A stretch of DNA of 52,192 bases from Paraburkholderia fynbosensis (GTDB lineage Bacteria > Pseudomonadota > Gammaproteobacteria > Burkholderiales > Burkholderiaceae): assembly GCF_902859935.1 (NCBI RefSeq), contig NZ_CADIKI010000036.1, positions 1-52,192 of the forward strand. Direction: 5' to 3'. The notes under the pieces are model-generated. The model had not been told where the DNA came from. It saw only the letters and a list, made by a program, of their open reading frames with translations, and ran no database searches. Below are positions 25,747 to 34,696 of this stretch, one piece after another. Numbering within the stretch: position 1 is the stretch's first letter; the number at the start of each line of letters is the position of its first letter. A program made the position numbers and the translations under genes.

Positions 25747-27120
25747 ATGACAGATAGACTCCCACAGGTTTTTCCGCTTACGTGCGCACTTGGGGAATTT
25801 GCCGCGAGGCCCGGTGATATACCTGACCTCGCCTTGCAGACTGCACGCATCGGGCTTACTGACGCGATCGGCGTTATGTTGGCTGGTAGGTCGGAACCCG
25901 TATTACGAGCTTTGTACACGACGTTGGACGTGGAACGGAGCGCCGAAGCTACGGGGCTGGTGCAGGTGCTGGGTACCAAAGAGCGCGCTCGTGCGCTGGA
26001 CGCCGCCCTATTGAACGGCACAGCTGCCCACGCGTTGGCAATGGACGACGTCGCGGCTGGCTGTCATCCCAGTTCGATGCTGATGGCAGCACTTGTCTGT
26101 CAGGCACAACTCAGCGGCCATGGCGGGCTCGACATATTGCGGGCCTATGTTGTTGGTTACGAAATCCTCGCCGAACTGGCGGGGCGTGAGCCGGACGCAT
26201 TGCATCGCAGCGGCTGGCATCCAAGCGCCGTTCTCGGACCGGTAGCGGTAGCTGGCGCTGTTGCGCATCTAATGGGACTTGATGGGGAAGCCTGCGCGCA
26301 TGCGCTTGGCATGGCGGCGAGCATGACGGGTGAATTGGTTGCCAATTTTGGTACTGGAGCCAAGCCGTTGCATATTGGCAGAGCGGCTCAGGCCGGTCTC
26401 CTGGCTGCTCGCATGGCTGCCGCAGGCGTAACGGCAGCACAAGACGCCCTGGAGTCCAAAACAGGCCTGTTGAGCGCTATCTCCCCCTCCGGTCGAGTCG
26501 ATTTGACGCGAGAGCCTGCGTGCCTCAACGACCTTTGGCACATCACGCGTAGCGGCATCAGTATCAAACAGTACCCCGTTTGCTATTCGACGCACCGCGT
26601 CGTGGACGCGGCGATTACCGTCGCTGGTCTGCCAGGGTTCGCCGTTGAAAATATCCAAAGGATTGAGGTCTCGATTGGCGCCACACAGGCCTGGATGGCT
26701 CGACACCATCGGCCACTTTCAGTTCCCGAAGCCAAATACAGCGTGGAGTTCGCAGTAGCATCCGGGCTCATTGCTCGGGCAGCGGGATTTGCACAGCTGA
26801 ACGATACGTTTATCCAGTCCGAGGCGGTCCAGCGCCTCATTGGCGCTACCGATCTTGCCCTGAGCGATGACGTTAGCGAGGAGGACGCGGTGTTTAGCCC
26901 GTTCGACCACGTCGCGGTCCAATTAACCGATGGCGCGAGGTACGACAGCGGTCCCGTGCGTTATGCAAGGGGCAATGCGAAATTGGCGATGACCGACGTA
27001 GAGCGGCATCGGAAGTTTGTTGATTGTGCGCGCCACGGTGGATATGCGGAGCCCGAGGCTCTCTGGTCACGTCTTGAAAGCCTTGCAACCCTCAATTGTC
27101 TCGAGGACCTATTCGTATGA
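25747..27120 (+). CDS. MmgE/PrpD family protein
   Basis: The 457-residue protein matches the MmgE/PrpD family (2-methylcitrate dehydratase and cis-aconitate decarboxylase fold). It shows TDAIGVMLAG, LNGTAAHALAMDD, AYVVGYEILAELA, HPSAVLGPVA and a later SIKQYPVCYSTHR. Family enzymes dehydrate, decarboxylate or isomerise tricarboxylic acid-like substrates in the cytoplasm. The ATG at 25747 follows GGCGAG and gives the family N-terminus. The stop overlaps the ATG of the next gene (ATGA). Confidence 0.85.
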   Translation: MTDRLPQVFPLTCALGEFAARPGDIPDLALQTARIGLTDAIGVMLAGRSEPVLRALYTTLDVERSAEATGLVQVLGTKERARALDAALLNGTAAHALAMDDVAAGCHPSSMLMAALVCQAQLSGHGGLDILRAYVVGYEILAELAGREPDALHRSGWHPSAVLGPVAVAGAVAHLMGLDGEACAHALGMAASMTGELVANFGTGAKPLHIGRAAQAGLLAARMAAAGVTAAQDALESKTGLLSAISPSGRVDLTREPACLNDLWHITRSGISIKQYPVCYSTHRVVDAAITVAGLPGFAVENIQRIEVSIGATQAWMARHHRPLSVPEAKYSVEFAVASGLIARAAGFAQLNDTFIQSEAVQRLIGATDLALSDDVSEEDAVFSPFDHVAVQLTDGARYDSGPVRYARGNAKLAMTDVERHRKFVDCARHGGYAEPEALWSRLESLATLNCLEDLFV

Positions 27121-28229
27121 CAGCCGTTAATGAAGAAGTTAGCAGCCATCGAATGACCGATGCATGCAGACGCATCGTTTACGTCAATCGCTACGGCGAG
27201 CCAGCATTTGCAGAAACGCTCACACATAACGGTCAAGTGGTCCTGCAGGGTTTAACGGATAGGACGCCACGTGGCGAGGCCGACGAAATGCTCAGGCGCG
27301 CACACGCTTACCAAATCTCGTCCGCTAAGAGTCATATGGGACCGGACTATCTGGTCAGCGATACGTTGCTCGCCCGTATGCCGTCACTTCTGATTGTGTC
27401 GACGATTGGCGCAGGCTACGACACGGTAGATTTAGACGCATGCACTCGTGCAGGCGTCGCTGTAGTGAACCAGAGTGGTGGTGGTAACGCCGAAGCTGTC
27501 GCGGAGCATGTGCTTGCAATGATGCTTTGCCTGAGCAAGCGCGTCCTGGAGTCCGACCGGCATATGCGCCGTACTGCGGGGATAGTCCGGGATCACTACG
27601 TCGGACGCAATCTCCAAGGCAAAACCGTCGGAATTGTTGGGCTGGGAAACGTTGGTGGTCGTCTCGCGCAGATGTGCCGTGCCGCGTTCGGTATGCGAGT
27701 CCTTGCGTACAGCGAGTCGGGTACCGATGAGCGGTACGCGAGCTTCGGCGCAGTGAAGGCAACACTCGACGACTTGCTGCGGCAGGCCGATTTCGTGGCG
27801 ATCTGCTGCGCACTAAATGACCGAACGCGCGGACTGATGGGTTCCCGTGAGTTCGCCTTGATGCAGTCGCATGCCTATTTCATCACTGCGGCACGCGGGG
27901 GCATTCATGACGAGAATGCGTTGCTCGAGGCGTTGCGGCACAAGCGTATAGCGGGGGCTGGCATCGACGTATGGGATGTCGAGCCACCTCCGCCAGATCA
28001 TCCGCTCCTCGCATTCGACACCGTGGTTGCAAGCCCACACATCGGTGGGGCGACGTTAGAGTCACGTCGAGATGCGTCCATCGGGGCCGCGCAGCAAATG
28101 CTCGACATGTTCGCCGGACGCCGGCCCCCGCGTCTGCTTAATCCCGACGTGTGGGAAGCGTATTCCAGCCGATTCAAAGACGTACTCGGGTTTTACCCAG
28201 AGAAGCAAGTTTCGTTGCCGCGTGCTTGA
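27117..28229 (+). CDS. D-isomer-specific 2-hydroxyacid dehydrogenase
   Basis: The 370-residue NAD-dependent oxidoreductase has the Rossmann motif GIVGLGNVGG, the arginine region TAARGGIHDENALL, the glutamate in IDVWDVEPPPPDHP and the catalytic histidine in VASPHIGGAT. It interconverts a 2-oxo acid and a D-2-hydroxyacid. About 40 extra C-terminal residues follow the histidine region. Its start overlaps the MmgE/PrpD stop by four bases, so the two are co-translated. A decayed member of the same family lies at 44312-45261. Confidence 0.88.
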   Translation: MTAVNEEVSSHRMTDACRRIVYVNRYGEPAFAETLTHNGQVVLQGLTDRTPRGEADEMLRRAHAYQISSAKSHMGPDYLVSDTLLARMPSLLIVSTIGAGYDTVDLDACTRAGVAVVNQSGGGNAEAVAEHVLAMMLCLSKRVLESDRHMRRTAGIVRDHYVGRNLQGKTVGIVGLGNVGGRLAQMCRAAFGMRVLAYSESGTDERYASFGAVKATLDDLLRQADFVAICCALNDRTRGLMGSREFALMQSHAYFITAARGGIHDENALLEALRHKRIAGAGIDVWDVEPPPPDHPLLAFDTVVASPHIGGATLESRRDASIGAAQQMLDMFAGRRPPRLLNPDVWEAYSSRFKDVLGFYPEKQVSLPRA

Positions 28230-28252
28230 CAGTTGGTGAAAAGTGGAACTAA

Positions 28253-28288
28253 ATTCGCTATCGCGATGTATATTTCGAAATGGCGAAA
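28253..28288. promoter_or_regulatory. Two IclR-type operator copies before the acyl-CoA dehydrogenase
   Basis: TTCGCTATCGCGA (28254-28266) and TTTCGAAATGGCGAAA (28273-28288) both resemble the palindrome TTTCGCTATAGCGAAA found before the IclR gene, before the CoA-transferase and at 47532. They lie 55-90 bases upstream of the GTG start of the operon, where they could control its promoter. Confidence 0.6.
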
Positions 28289-28342
28289 ACAAAAGCGACA
28301 AGCGCTTGATGCGTCGAGGTGCCAACCAACTAGGAGATATCT

Positions 28343-29515
28343 GTGATCGAAGCAATGACCATGACGCCCGACCATGCGGCGCTTAAGGAAGCGGTCCAAG
28401 CAGTTTGCGACCAGTTCGACGACCATTATTGGGCCGAACTTGATCGCACGCATACGTTCCCGCACGAATTTTGTCGAGCCATTGCGGATGGGGGGTGGCT
28501 GGGCATCGCGATGCCGACGGAGTACGGCGGCGCTGGGTTGGGCGTGACGGAGGCGGCCATCATGATGCAAACGGTCGGGGCCTCTGCAGGCGTCTTCGCC
28601 GCTTGCTCGGCAATTCACATCAATATCTTCGGGCTGCACTCCATCGTCAAACACGGCACAGATGAGCAGAAACAGCGCTGGCTGCCGGGCGTCATCTCCG
28701 GCGAAACCCGTGCCTGTTTCGGTGTTACGGAGCCAGACGCCGGTCTCGATACTTCGCGCATCAAGACGCGCGCGGTGCGCCACGGCGATCACTATGTCGT
28801 GCACGGCCAGAAAATCTGGACTAGCACGGCCCAACAGGCTCAAAAGATCGTACTGCTTGCGCGCACCACGCCAATTGAGCAATGCGAAAAGCCGACGGAC
28901 GGTATTAGCCTGTTTTTCGCCGACATGGACCCTCGCTACGTGCGCGTTACCGAGATTCCAAAAATGGGTCGCCACGCGGTGAATTCCAATCAGACGTTCA
29001 TCGATGGGCTTGTGATTCCGGTCGCAGACAGAATCGGCGCGGAAGGAAAGGGTTTTCGCTATATTCTCGACAGCCTTAATCCCGAGCGGATTCTCAATGC
29101 TGCAGAAGCGATTGGCATTGGGCGTCGCGCACTCGCTAAGGCCGCGCAGTATGCGAAAGAGCGAGTCGTCTTCAACCGGCCCATCGGCATGAATCAATCG
29201 ATCCAGCATCCACTTGCCGAATGCTGGTCGGAATTGTACGCAGCCGAGCTGATGACGATGCACGCCGCACAACTTTATGACGCGGGCAAACCGTGTGGCG
29301 CGCAGGCAAACGCAGGGAAATATCTGGCCGCCGATGCGGGCTTTCACGCTTGCGATCGCTCCATCCGCACGCACGGCGGGATGGGTTACGCGGCGGAATA
29401 TCACGTCGAGCGTTACTTCCGCGAAATGGTAGCAACGCAGATCGCACCGGTATCACGCGAAATGATTCTGAGCTTCATTGCGGAGCGTGAACTCGGCTTG
29501 CCGAAATCCTATTGA
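28343..29515 (+). CDS. Acyl-CoA dehydrogenase
   Basis: The 390-residue FAD enzyme shows CFGVTEPDAGLDTS (125-138), GQKIWTST (155-162) and the C-terminal RTHGGMGYAAEYHVERYFRE. The loop that holds the catalytic glutamate in most members (YEGT) reads IAPVSREM here. Glu248 in SLNPERIL falls where isovaleryl-CoA dehydrogenase has its base, so activity is still likely. It would oxidise an acyl-CoA to the enoyl-CoA and pass electrons to ETF, whose genes are at 35878-37579. The start is GTG, set by AGGA at 28332-28335. It heads a four-gene operon. Confidence 0.88.
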   Translation: MIEAMTMTPDHAALKEAVQAVCDQFDDHYWAELDRTHTFPHEFCRAIADGGWLGIAMPTEYGGAGLGVTEAAIMMQTVGASAGVFAACSAIHINIFGLHSIVKHGTDEQKQRWLPGVISGETRACFGVTEPDAGLDTSRIKTRAVRHGDHYVVHGQKIWTSTAQQAQKIVLLARTTPIEQCEKPTDGISLFFADMDPRYVRVTEIPKMGRHAVNSNQTFIDGLVIPVADRIGAEGKGFRYILDSLNPERILNAAEAIGIGRRALAKAAQYAKERVVFNRPIGMNQSIQHPLAECWSELYAAELMTMHAAQLYDAGKPCGAQANAGKYLAADAGFHACDRSIRTHGGMGYAAEYHVERYFREMVATQIAPVSREMILSFIAERELGLPKSY

Positions 29516-29529
29516 GAAGGGCGAACGAC

Positions 29530-30345
29530 ATGCAGGCATCTGAAACTGTTTCCCCAACTCCCGTCGTCCAAACTGAACGGCGTGGCAGTGCCCTCTGGAT
29601 CACGATCAATCGTGAGGAAAGGCGCAACGCAATTAATCCGGACGCGATCGCCGGGATTGAAAATGCCCTTCGAGGGGCGGCTGCCGATTCATCGTTGCGC
29701 GCGGTTGTTCTGACCGGGCGCGGCGAGAAGGCTTTCTGCGCGGGCGCCGATCTTACGCGTGGCACCGGGGTCTTTTCCGAAGGTGCTGTAGAGCCGACGA
29801 CCGATTTCGGAAGACTTGCACGCGTGGCCCGTGAATTTCCATTGCCGCTGATCGCACGCATCAACGGTGCATGCGTCGCTGGAGGCATGGGGCTCATGGC
29901 CTTGTGTGATATGGCGATTGTTGCAGACCACGCACGCTTCGGTCTGCCCGAGGCCAAGGTCGGTGTCTTTCCGATGCAGGTACTTGTCTATCTGCGCAGA
30001 ATGATTGCACCCCGTTACGTCAATGAGCTGTGCTTCACTGGCGAGTTGATAGATGCGCAACGTGCGCGCGAAATCGGAATCGCCAATGCTGTGGTGCCAT
30101 ACGCTGAACTCGACGCGGCGGTCGATGCGATGGTTGGGCGTGTCGAGCAATGCTCGCCTCAAGCTTTGAGACGCGGCCGATACGCTATTGCGTCGATGGA
30201 ATGGATGGGCTTTACGGAAGCGTTGACTTTTGCCGAATCGCAGATTGCTCTAACCTCTACCGCTCCCGATGCGAAAGAAGGCCTGCAAGCGTTCAACGAG
30301 AAACGTCCCCCTAAATGGGCAGCGCCGGGAGAATCGCATGAGTAA
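29530..30345 (+). CDS. Enoyl-CoA hydratase/isomerase family protein
   Basis: The 271-residue crotonase-fold protein has the oxyanion-hole segments FCAGADLTRG and NGACVAGGMGLMALCD, and PEAKVGVFP typical of the family. It should hydrate or isomerise the product of the upstream dehydrogenase in the cytoplasm. GAAGGGCG precedes the ATG at 29530. Its stop overlaps the start of the AtuA-like gene by eight bases. Confidence 0.87.
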   Translation: MQASETVSPTPVVQTERRGSALWITINREERRNAINPDAIAGIENALRGAAADSSLRAVVLTGRGEKAFCAGADLTRGTGVFSEGAVEPTTDFGRLARVAREFPLPLIARINGACVAGGMGLMALCDMAIVADHARFGLPEAKVGVFPMQVLVYLRRMIAPRYVNELCFTGELIDAQRAREIGIANAVVPYAELDAAVDAMVGRVEQCSPQALRRGRYAIASMEWMGFTEALTFAESQIALTSTAPDAKEGLQAFNEKRPPKWAAPGESHE

Positions 30346-32116
30346 GAATATCGTACGCATCGGCGGCGCGTCGGGCGCGTGGGGCGATAGTCCCATGGGG
30401 GTTGGCCAGTTGCTGCGCGCCAAGGTGGACTACCTCATGATGGACTACCTTGCCGAAGTCACAATGTCCCTGCTGGCCCGCGCGCGGATGAAAGATCCGG
30501 AAGCAGGATTCCCGCCTGACAGTGTCGGCTATCTGGCTCCGCACCTTGCGACCTTGGCCGAAAGCGGTGTCAAAGTGGTGACCAATGCTGGCGGGGTGAA
30601 TCCTGCGGCATGTAAGCGTGCCTTGGAAGCGGCATGCGCTGCGGAAGGCATTGCACTAAGTATTGCAGCCGTCGAGGGCGACGATATGATGCCCTTGCTG
30701 GACGAATTGCGCGGCGAAGGGGTGCGTGAATTGGTTAGCGGGGAGCCTCTTCCTCCCAAGTTGCTTACAGCCAATGCTTACCTGGGCGCGATTCCCATTG
30801 CGCGAGCGCTTGCCAAGGGCGCGGACATTGTAGTTACCGGACGGTGCGCCGATAGCGCGCTGGCGCTCGGGATCCTGATGCACGAGTTTGGCTGGCGCGA
30901 GGACGACTATGACCGACTTGCTGCGGGTTCGCTTGTCGGCCATCTTCTGGAGTGTGGTCCCCAAGCGACCGGCGGTGTCTTCACTGACTGGGAGCGTGTC
31001 CCAGGCTGGCAGAACATCGGCTACCCAATTGCGGAGTGCGACGAAGACGGTACCTTCATCTTGACGAAGCCGTCGGGCACGGGCGGCCTTGTCGAACCGG
31101 CAACTGTGGCTGAACAGGTTCTATATGAAATCGGCGATCCACGTGCCTATATTTTGCCTGACGTGGTGGCCGATTTTTCGGGGGTTCGCCTGGAGACCGT
31201 GGGACAGGATCGCGTGCGGGTGTCTGACGCGAAAGGACGACCGCCCACGACGCAGTACAAGGTGTCGGCAACATATCAGGACGGATTTCGCGCTGTCGCG
31301 ATGGCCGTCATCATAGGCTTCGACGCCGTGCGCAAGGCGCAGCGCAGCGCAGAGGCTCTTGTGGCGCGGGCACGGATACATTTTGAAGAACGTGGTGTCG
31401 CGGACTTCCGGAACGTGCATATCGAGGTTCTGGGTGGCGAAGCGAGTTACCTGCACGAAAGCCGCGCACAGTATGCACGCGAAGTAATCATGCGCTTGGT
31501 TGTCGAGCATGATGATCCGAAGGCACTGGACACTTTTGCGCGCGAACTTGGCTCTGTCGGGCTGAGCTTCGCGCAGGGAACGGCTGGACTGATCGGCGGG
31601 CGGCCCAAGCCCGTTCCGGTTGTCCGACTGTTCACGTTCTTTGTCGACAAGCACCGCCTCAACCCGTTGCGTGTGCAGGTCGGTAGCGATCCTGCATTCG
31701 ACGTAGACGCTCCTGTCGGGGGCGGCTACGTCGCGCCAGCAGTGGTGCAGAAGACTTCGTCCGTGCCCGAGGACGGCCCGACAGTTGAGGTACCGTTGCT
31801 ACGGCTAGCGCATGCGCGCTCGGGCGACAAAGGCAATGGTTCTAACATCGGGGTATTTGCGCGTAGCCCCGCGGGGCATGCGTGGCTGGACCATTGGCTT
31901 ACGCCGGCGCGCGTCGCGGAACATTTCAAAGGCACGGTGCAGGGCACCGTTACTCGTTATGACGTGCCAGGGCTCAACGCGTTCAACTTCGTGTTAACGG
32001 AAGCCTTGGGCGGCGGCGGCATGGCGTCAATGCGAATTGACCCGCAAGGCAAAGCATTTGGTCAGCGTTTGTTGGAGATGCCAATTCCGGTGCCGGTCGC
32101 GTGGAATCTCGCGTGA
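30338..32116 (+). CDS. AtuA family (DUF1446) protein with C-terminal AtuA-like domain
   Basis: The 592-residue protein starts with the DUF1446 signature (VRIGGASGAWGDSP, DYLMMDYLAE) and shows VVTNAGGVNP and VVTGRCADSALALG. After about residue 480 a second domain begins (VPLLRLAHARSGDKGNGSNIG), the small AtuA-like domain often fused or adjacent. AtuA belongs to the acyclic terpene (citronellol/geraniol) pathway of Pseudomonas; its exact role is unsettled. Relatives occur in many carboxylic-acid CoA pathways. It is translationally coupled to the hydratase gene. Confidence 0.88.
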   Translation: MSKNIVRIGGASGAWGDSPMGVGQLLRAKVDYLMMDYLAEVTMSLLARARMKDPEAGFPPDSVGYLAPHLATLAESGVKVVTNAGGVNPAACKRALEAACAAEGIALSIAAVEGDDMMPLLDELRGEGVRELVSGEPLPPKLLTANAYLGAIPIARALAKGADIVVTGRCADSALALGILMHEFGWREDDYDRLAAGSLVGHLLECGPQATGGVFTDWERVPGWQNIGYPIAECDEDGTFILTKPSGTGGLVEPATVAEQVLYEIGDPRAYILPDVVADFSGVRLETVGQDRVRVSDAKGRPPTTQYKVSATYQDGFRAVAMAVIIGFDAVRKAQRSAEALVARARIHFEERGVADFRNVHIEVLGGEASYLHESRAQYAREVIMRLVVEHDDPKALDTFARELGSVGLSFAQGTAGLIGGRPKPVPVVRLFTFFVDKHRLNPLRVQVGSDPAFDVDAPVGGGYVAPAVVQKTSSVPEDGPTVEVPLLRLAHARSGDKGNGSNIGVFARSPAGHAWLDHWLTPARVAEHFKGTVQGTVTRYDVPGLNAFNFVLTEALGGGGMASMRIDPQGKAFGQRLLEMPIPVPVAWNLA

Positions 32117-32183
32117 GGCAACGTGCCCTCGCCCCGTAGCCCGATGGGTCTGCGGAACTCACCGATCTGATAGGTCTAAGACA

Positions 32184-33371
32184 ATGAAATTCGACAACGC
32201 GTATATTCCTGGACCGCTGATGTGGTCCTCCCCCTTTATTCGCTGGCAACGTGCTGCGGCGGATCTGAACAGTCTCGACATGGCCGCGCAGGTGACGCGC
32301 GATGCGCTAGACGCGCGGGAATTTGATCGCGAACGCGTCGGGCAACTGATTTATGGGACAACTGTTCCGCAAAGAGGAAGCTTTTATGCCGGACCGCTCG
32401 TGGCGGCGCGGTCTGGTCTGCCGAATGTGGGAGGCCCAACGATTTCTCAAGCGTGCGCGACATCGGTCGCATGCGTGGCACAAGCGGCCGCGCAAGCACA
32501 ACTCAATGCCGGAGAGGTGCAGCTTGTCGTTACGTCAGACCGCGTTAGCAATGGTCCGTTGATGATCTATCCGAGTTCGTCTGCCATGGGCGGCGGCCCC
32601 AACACGGAAAACTGGGTGCTCGACAACTTCGTGTGCGATCCGTGGACGGGTGAGTCGATGGTTCATACCGCCGAAGCGACCGCGCGAGATGGTGGATTTA
32701 CGCGCGAACAGTGTGATGAGTTGACGCTCCTGCGCTTTAATCAGTATCAGCACGCGCTGGCCGATGATCGGCGCATACAACGACGGTACATGCAGCCCAT
32801 CCTCGTGCCCGGACGCAAGACCGAAGTCCGGCTCGAAGAAGACGATGGAGTCAGCCCGTACAGCGTTGATGGGTTGCGAGGACTTCGTCCGTCGTTGCCG
32901 GGTGGCGTGACCACGCCGGGAACGCAAACTCACCCCGCTGACGGCACCGCAGGCCTCGTGGTTTCGGGACTCGATGAGGCAAGGGCGCTTGCGGCTGGGG
33001 AAGGTGTCTCGCGCCTGCTCTCGGCGGGATTTTGTCGAGCGGAGAAGGGGCGTATGCCTAAAGCTCCCGCGCTCGCCGCGCAACGCGCGCTTGCCAGCGC
33101 CGGAGTTTCCATCGACGAGGTCAAGGTCGTTGTTACCCACAATCCTTTCGCTGTCAATGACCTCTGGTTCGCTAAGGCACTCGGCTTTCCACTCGAAAAA
33201 ATGAATCCCTACGGTTGCAGCCTGATTTATGGTCACCCGCAAGGTCCGACCGGAATGCGCGGTATTGTTGAACTTGTTCACGCGTTGCGTGAGCAGGGAG
33301 GCGGCGTGGGGCTGTTTACGGGCTGTGCCGCTGGCGACATGGGGGCTGCGCTGTTGCTGCGTGTCGAGTGA
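32184..33371 (+). CDS. Thiolase family protein
   Basis: The 395-residue protein has the nucleophile in ISQACATSVACV, the histidine in GHPQGPTGMRG and the second cysteine in FTGCAAGDMGAA, so the three thiolase catalytic residues are present although the surrounding motifs are diverged. It should cleave a 3-oxoacyl-CoA or condense acyl-CoA units. The ATG at 32184 gives the usual family length; an upstream in-frame region from 32037 overlaps the AtuA-like gene and is not needed. It ends the operon. Confidence 0.87.
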   Translation: MKFDNAYIPGPLMWSSPFIRWQRAAADLNSLDMAAQVTRDALDAREFDRERVGQLIYGTTVPQRGSFYAGPLVAARSGLPNVGGPTISQACATSVACVAQAAAQAQLNAGEVQLVVTSDRVSNGPLMIYPSSSAMGGGPNTENWVLDNFVCDPWTGESMVHTAEATARDGGFTREQCDELTLLRFNQYQHALADDRRIQRRYMQPILVPGRKTEVRLEEDDGVSPYSVDGLRGLRPSLPGGVTTPGTQTHPADGTAGLVVSGLDEARALAAGEGVSRLLSAGFCRAEKGRMPKAPALAAQRALASAGVSIDEVKVVVTHNPFAVNDLWFAKALGFPLEKMNPYGCSLIYGHPQGPTGMRGIVELVHALREQGGGVGLFTGCAAGDMGAALLLRVE

Positions 33372-33388
33372 TTTGTGCCCCTGGGCTG

Positions 33389-33423
33389 ACGACGTTCAAT
33401 GGCTGAACTGGTGTGAACGTCGT
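33389..33423 (+). terminator. Hairpin after the thiolase gene
   Basis: Ten-base perfect arms ACGACGTTCA (33389-33398) and TGAACGTCGT (33414-33423) lie shortly after the thiolase stop. A short T-containing stretch follows. It may serve the convergent IclR gene from the other side as well. Confidence 0.5.
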
Positions 33424-33668
33424 TATCAGCTTTTGCGCTGTGCGCCTGCATAACAGTAGCGTGATTGGCCGCCGATTGGTTGCCGGCGTGCTTAGGATGT
33501 ACGAACCTCATTGAGCGGCGCACGCCCGAATGGATGAAGGGTGGAGCGACCGCAATGCTAATGGTTGGAGAGGTCGCATCTGCGAAAAACAACCCTGTCC
33601 GGCCACGATACGCCATAGGACCCTGAATGGCGTCGTCGTCGACGGCCAATCGGTGCTCATTGAGTCAA

Positions 33669-34418
33669 TTATGCGTTAGCGCGCGGTGTTGTTTGGTTAA
33701 GTTCTGATACGGCTGTGGTGAGAAGCTTAACGACCATGTCCAATTTTCTATCCATGCGCTTCACAGAACCTGCGACGGTCACAATATAGACTGCATCGTG
33801 CCATATGAAGCGAGCCGAAACGGTGAGCGCGTCCTCGACGCTTTCCTCGCGATTCAGAAACCAGCCACGCTTCTCGGACGCGATGACGTCTTTTTTTAAC
33901 GCATCTTTTGTCGTGATCGTAAGCGGGGTGAGTGCCTTAAGACGGGTCTCCGCGAGAACGCTATCTAGCATAACGCGGTCGAGGCTCGCGAGCCACGCTT
34001 TACCCGCTGATGTTGCGTGCACGGCTCGTAGAGATTCGCCAACGCGCACCGAGAGGCGCAGTGGGCTGTCCGAATCGAGTACGGCGACATAAGTCAGGGT
34101 CGTGTCTCGCGCTTTCATCAGAAAAACGGACTCTTGAACTTCGTCCCGCAGCGATTCGAGAACGGGCTGTACGCGCAGCATGAAAGGGTCGTTCTGCACG
34201 ATGACGTTCGCAAGGTCGAGTAGCCGTGGAGTCGGGTAATGCCCCCCGCGCGGACGAACTTCGTAAAGATAGCCTCGCTCCTCCAACGCGCGGACGACGT
34301 CGTGGCAGCTTGATGCCGGGATGTCCAGAACCTTCATCAGCTCCGAAAGAGAAAGAGGACGTTTCTCTGCAGCGAAAGCTTCGAAGACGTCGAGAGTGCG
34401 ATAGACGATCTTGGACAT
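33669..34418 (-). CDS. IclR-family transcriptional regulator
   Basis: The 249-residue regulator has the N-terminal winged helix (LSLSELMKVLDIPASSCHDVVRALEERGYL, about 22-51) and the IclR effector domain after it (ATSAGKAWLA, EESVEDALTVSARF). It is transcribed towards the thiolase gene and divergently from the CoA-transferase. A palindrome lies 50-67 bases before its own start, and related palindromes lie before the dehydrogenase operon and the CoA-transferase. It most likely controls both halves of this pathway and itself. Confidence 0.9.
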   Translation of the reverse strand: MSKIVYRTLDVFEAFAAEKRPLSLSELMKVLDIPASSCHDVVRALEERGYLYEVRPRGGHYPTPRLLDLANVIVQNDPFMLRVQPVLESLRDEVQESVFLMKARDTTLTYVAVLDSDSPLRLSVRVGESLRAVHATSAGKAWLASLDRVMLDSVLAETRLKALTPLTITTKDALKKDVIASEKRGWFLNREESVEDALTVSARFIWHDAVYIVTVAGSVKRMDRKLDMVVKLLTTAVSELNQTTPRANA

Positions 34419-34467
34419 ATCAAATGGACTTTGACCTGAGACAGGAAGAAAGCATACCCGAAAACTA

Positions 34468-34485
34468 ATTTCGCCACAGCGAAAT
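34468..34485. promoter_or_regulatory. Palindromic operator before the IclR gene
   Basis: ATTTCGCCACAGCGAAAT has perfect seven-base arms around CACA. It is in the IclR to CoA-transferase intergenic region, upstream of the regulator's start, and suits autoregulation. It is the clearest of the local copies. Confidence 0.65.
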
Positions 34486-34647
34486 TTTATCCTGCGACGG
34501 GCTCGTCCAGCGACAATCTTTCTGAAGGTTTAGGGTGCTCCGTCCTGGTGCTGGGCCGATTCCCAATTCACTCGCTTGGCAAGCGTTATGTGGATTTTTG
34601 ATAGGGAAACCTCCACCTTGACATAGCCGTGAGGCATGACGTAGATT

Positions 34648-34673
34648 TATCGGCATAGCGAAAGTTATTTCGC
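34648..34673. promoter_or_regulatory. Palindromic operators before the CoA-transferase gene
   Basis: TATCGGCATAGCGAAA (34648-34663) agrees with TTTCGCTATAGCGAAA at 13 of 16 positions. It overlaps a perfect inverse dyad GCGAAAGTTATTTCGC (34658-34673). The sites end about 25 bases before the ATG at 34697. Confidence 0.6.
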
Positions 34674-34696
34674 ATACAAGAAAATAGGAGCGAGCG

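Noticed and set aside
28193..29404. 403-codon open frame on the minus strand
   Set aside because: It is the mirror of the acyl-CoA dehydrogenase gene, which has full family motifs on the plus strand. The minus product has no recognisable domain.
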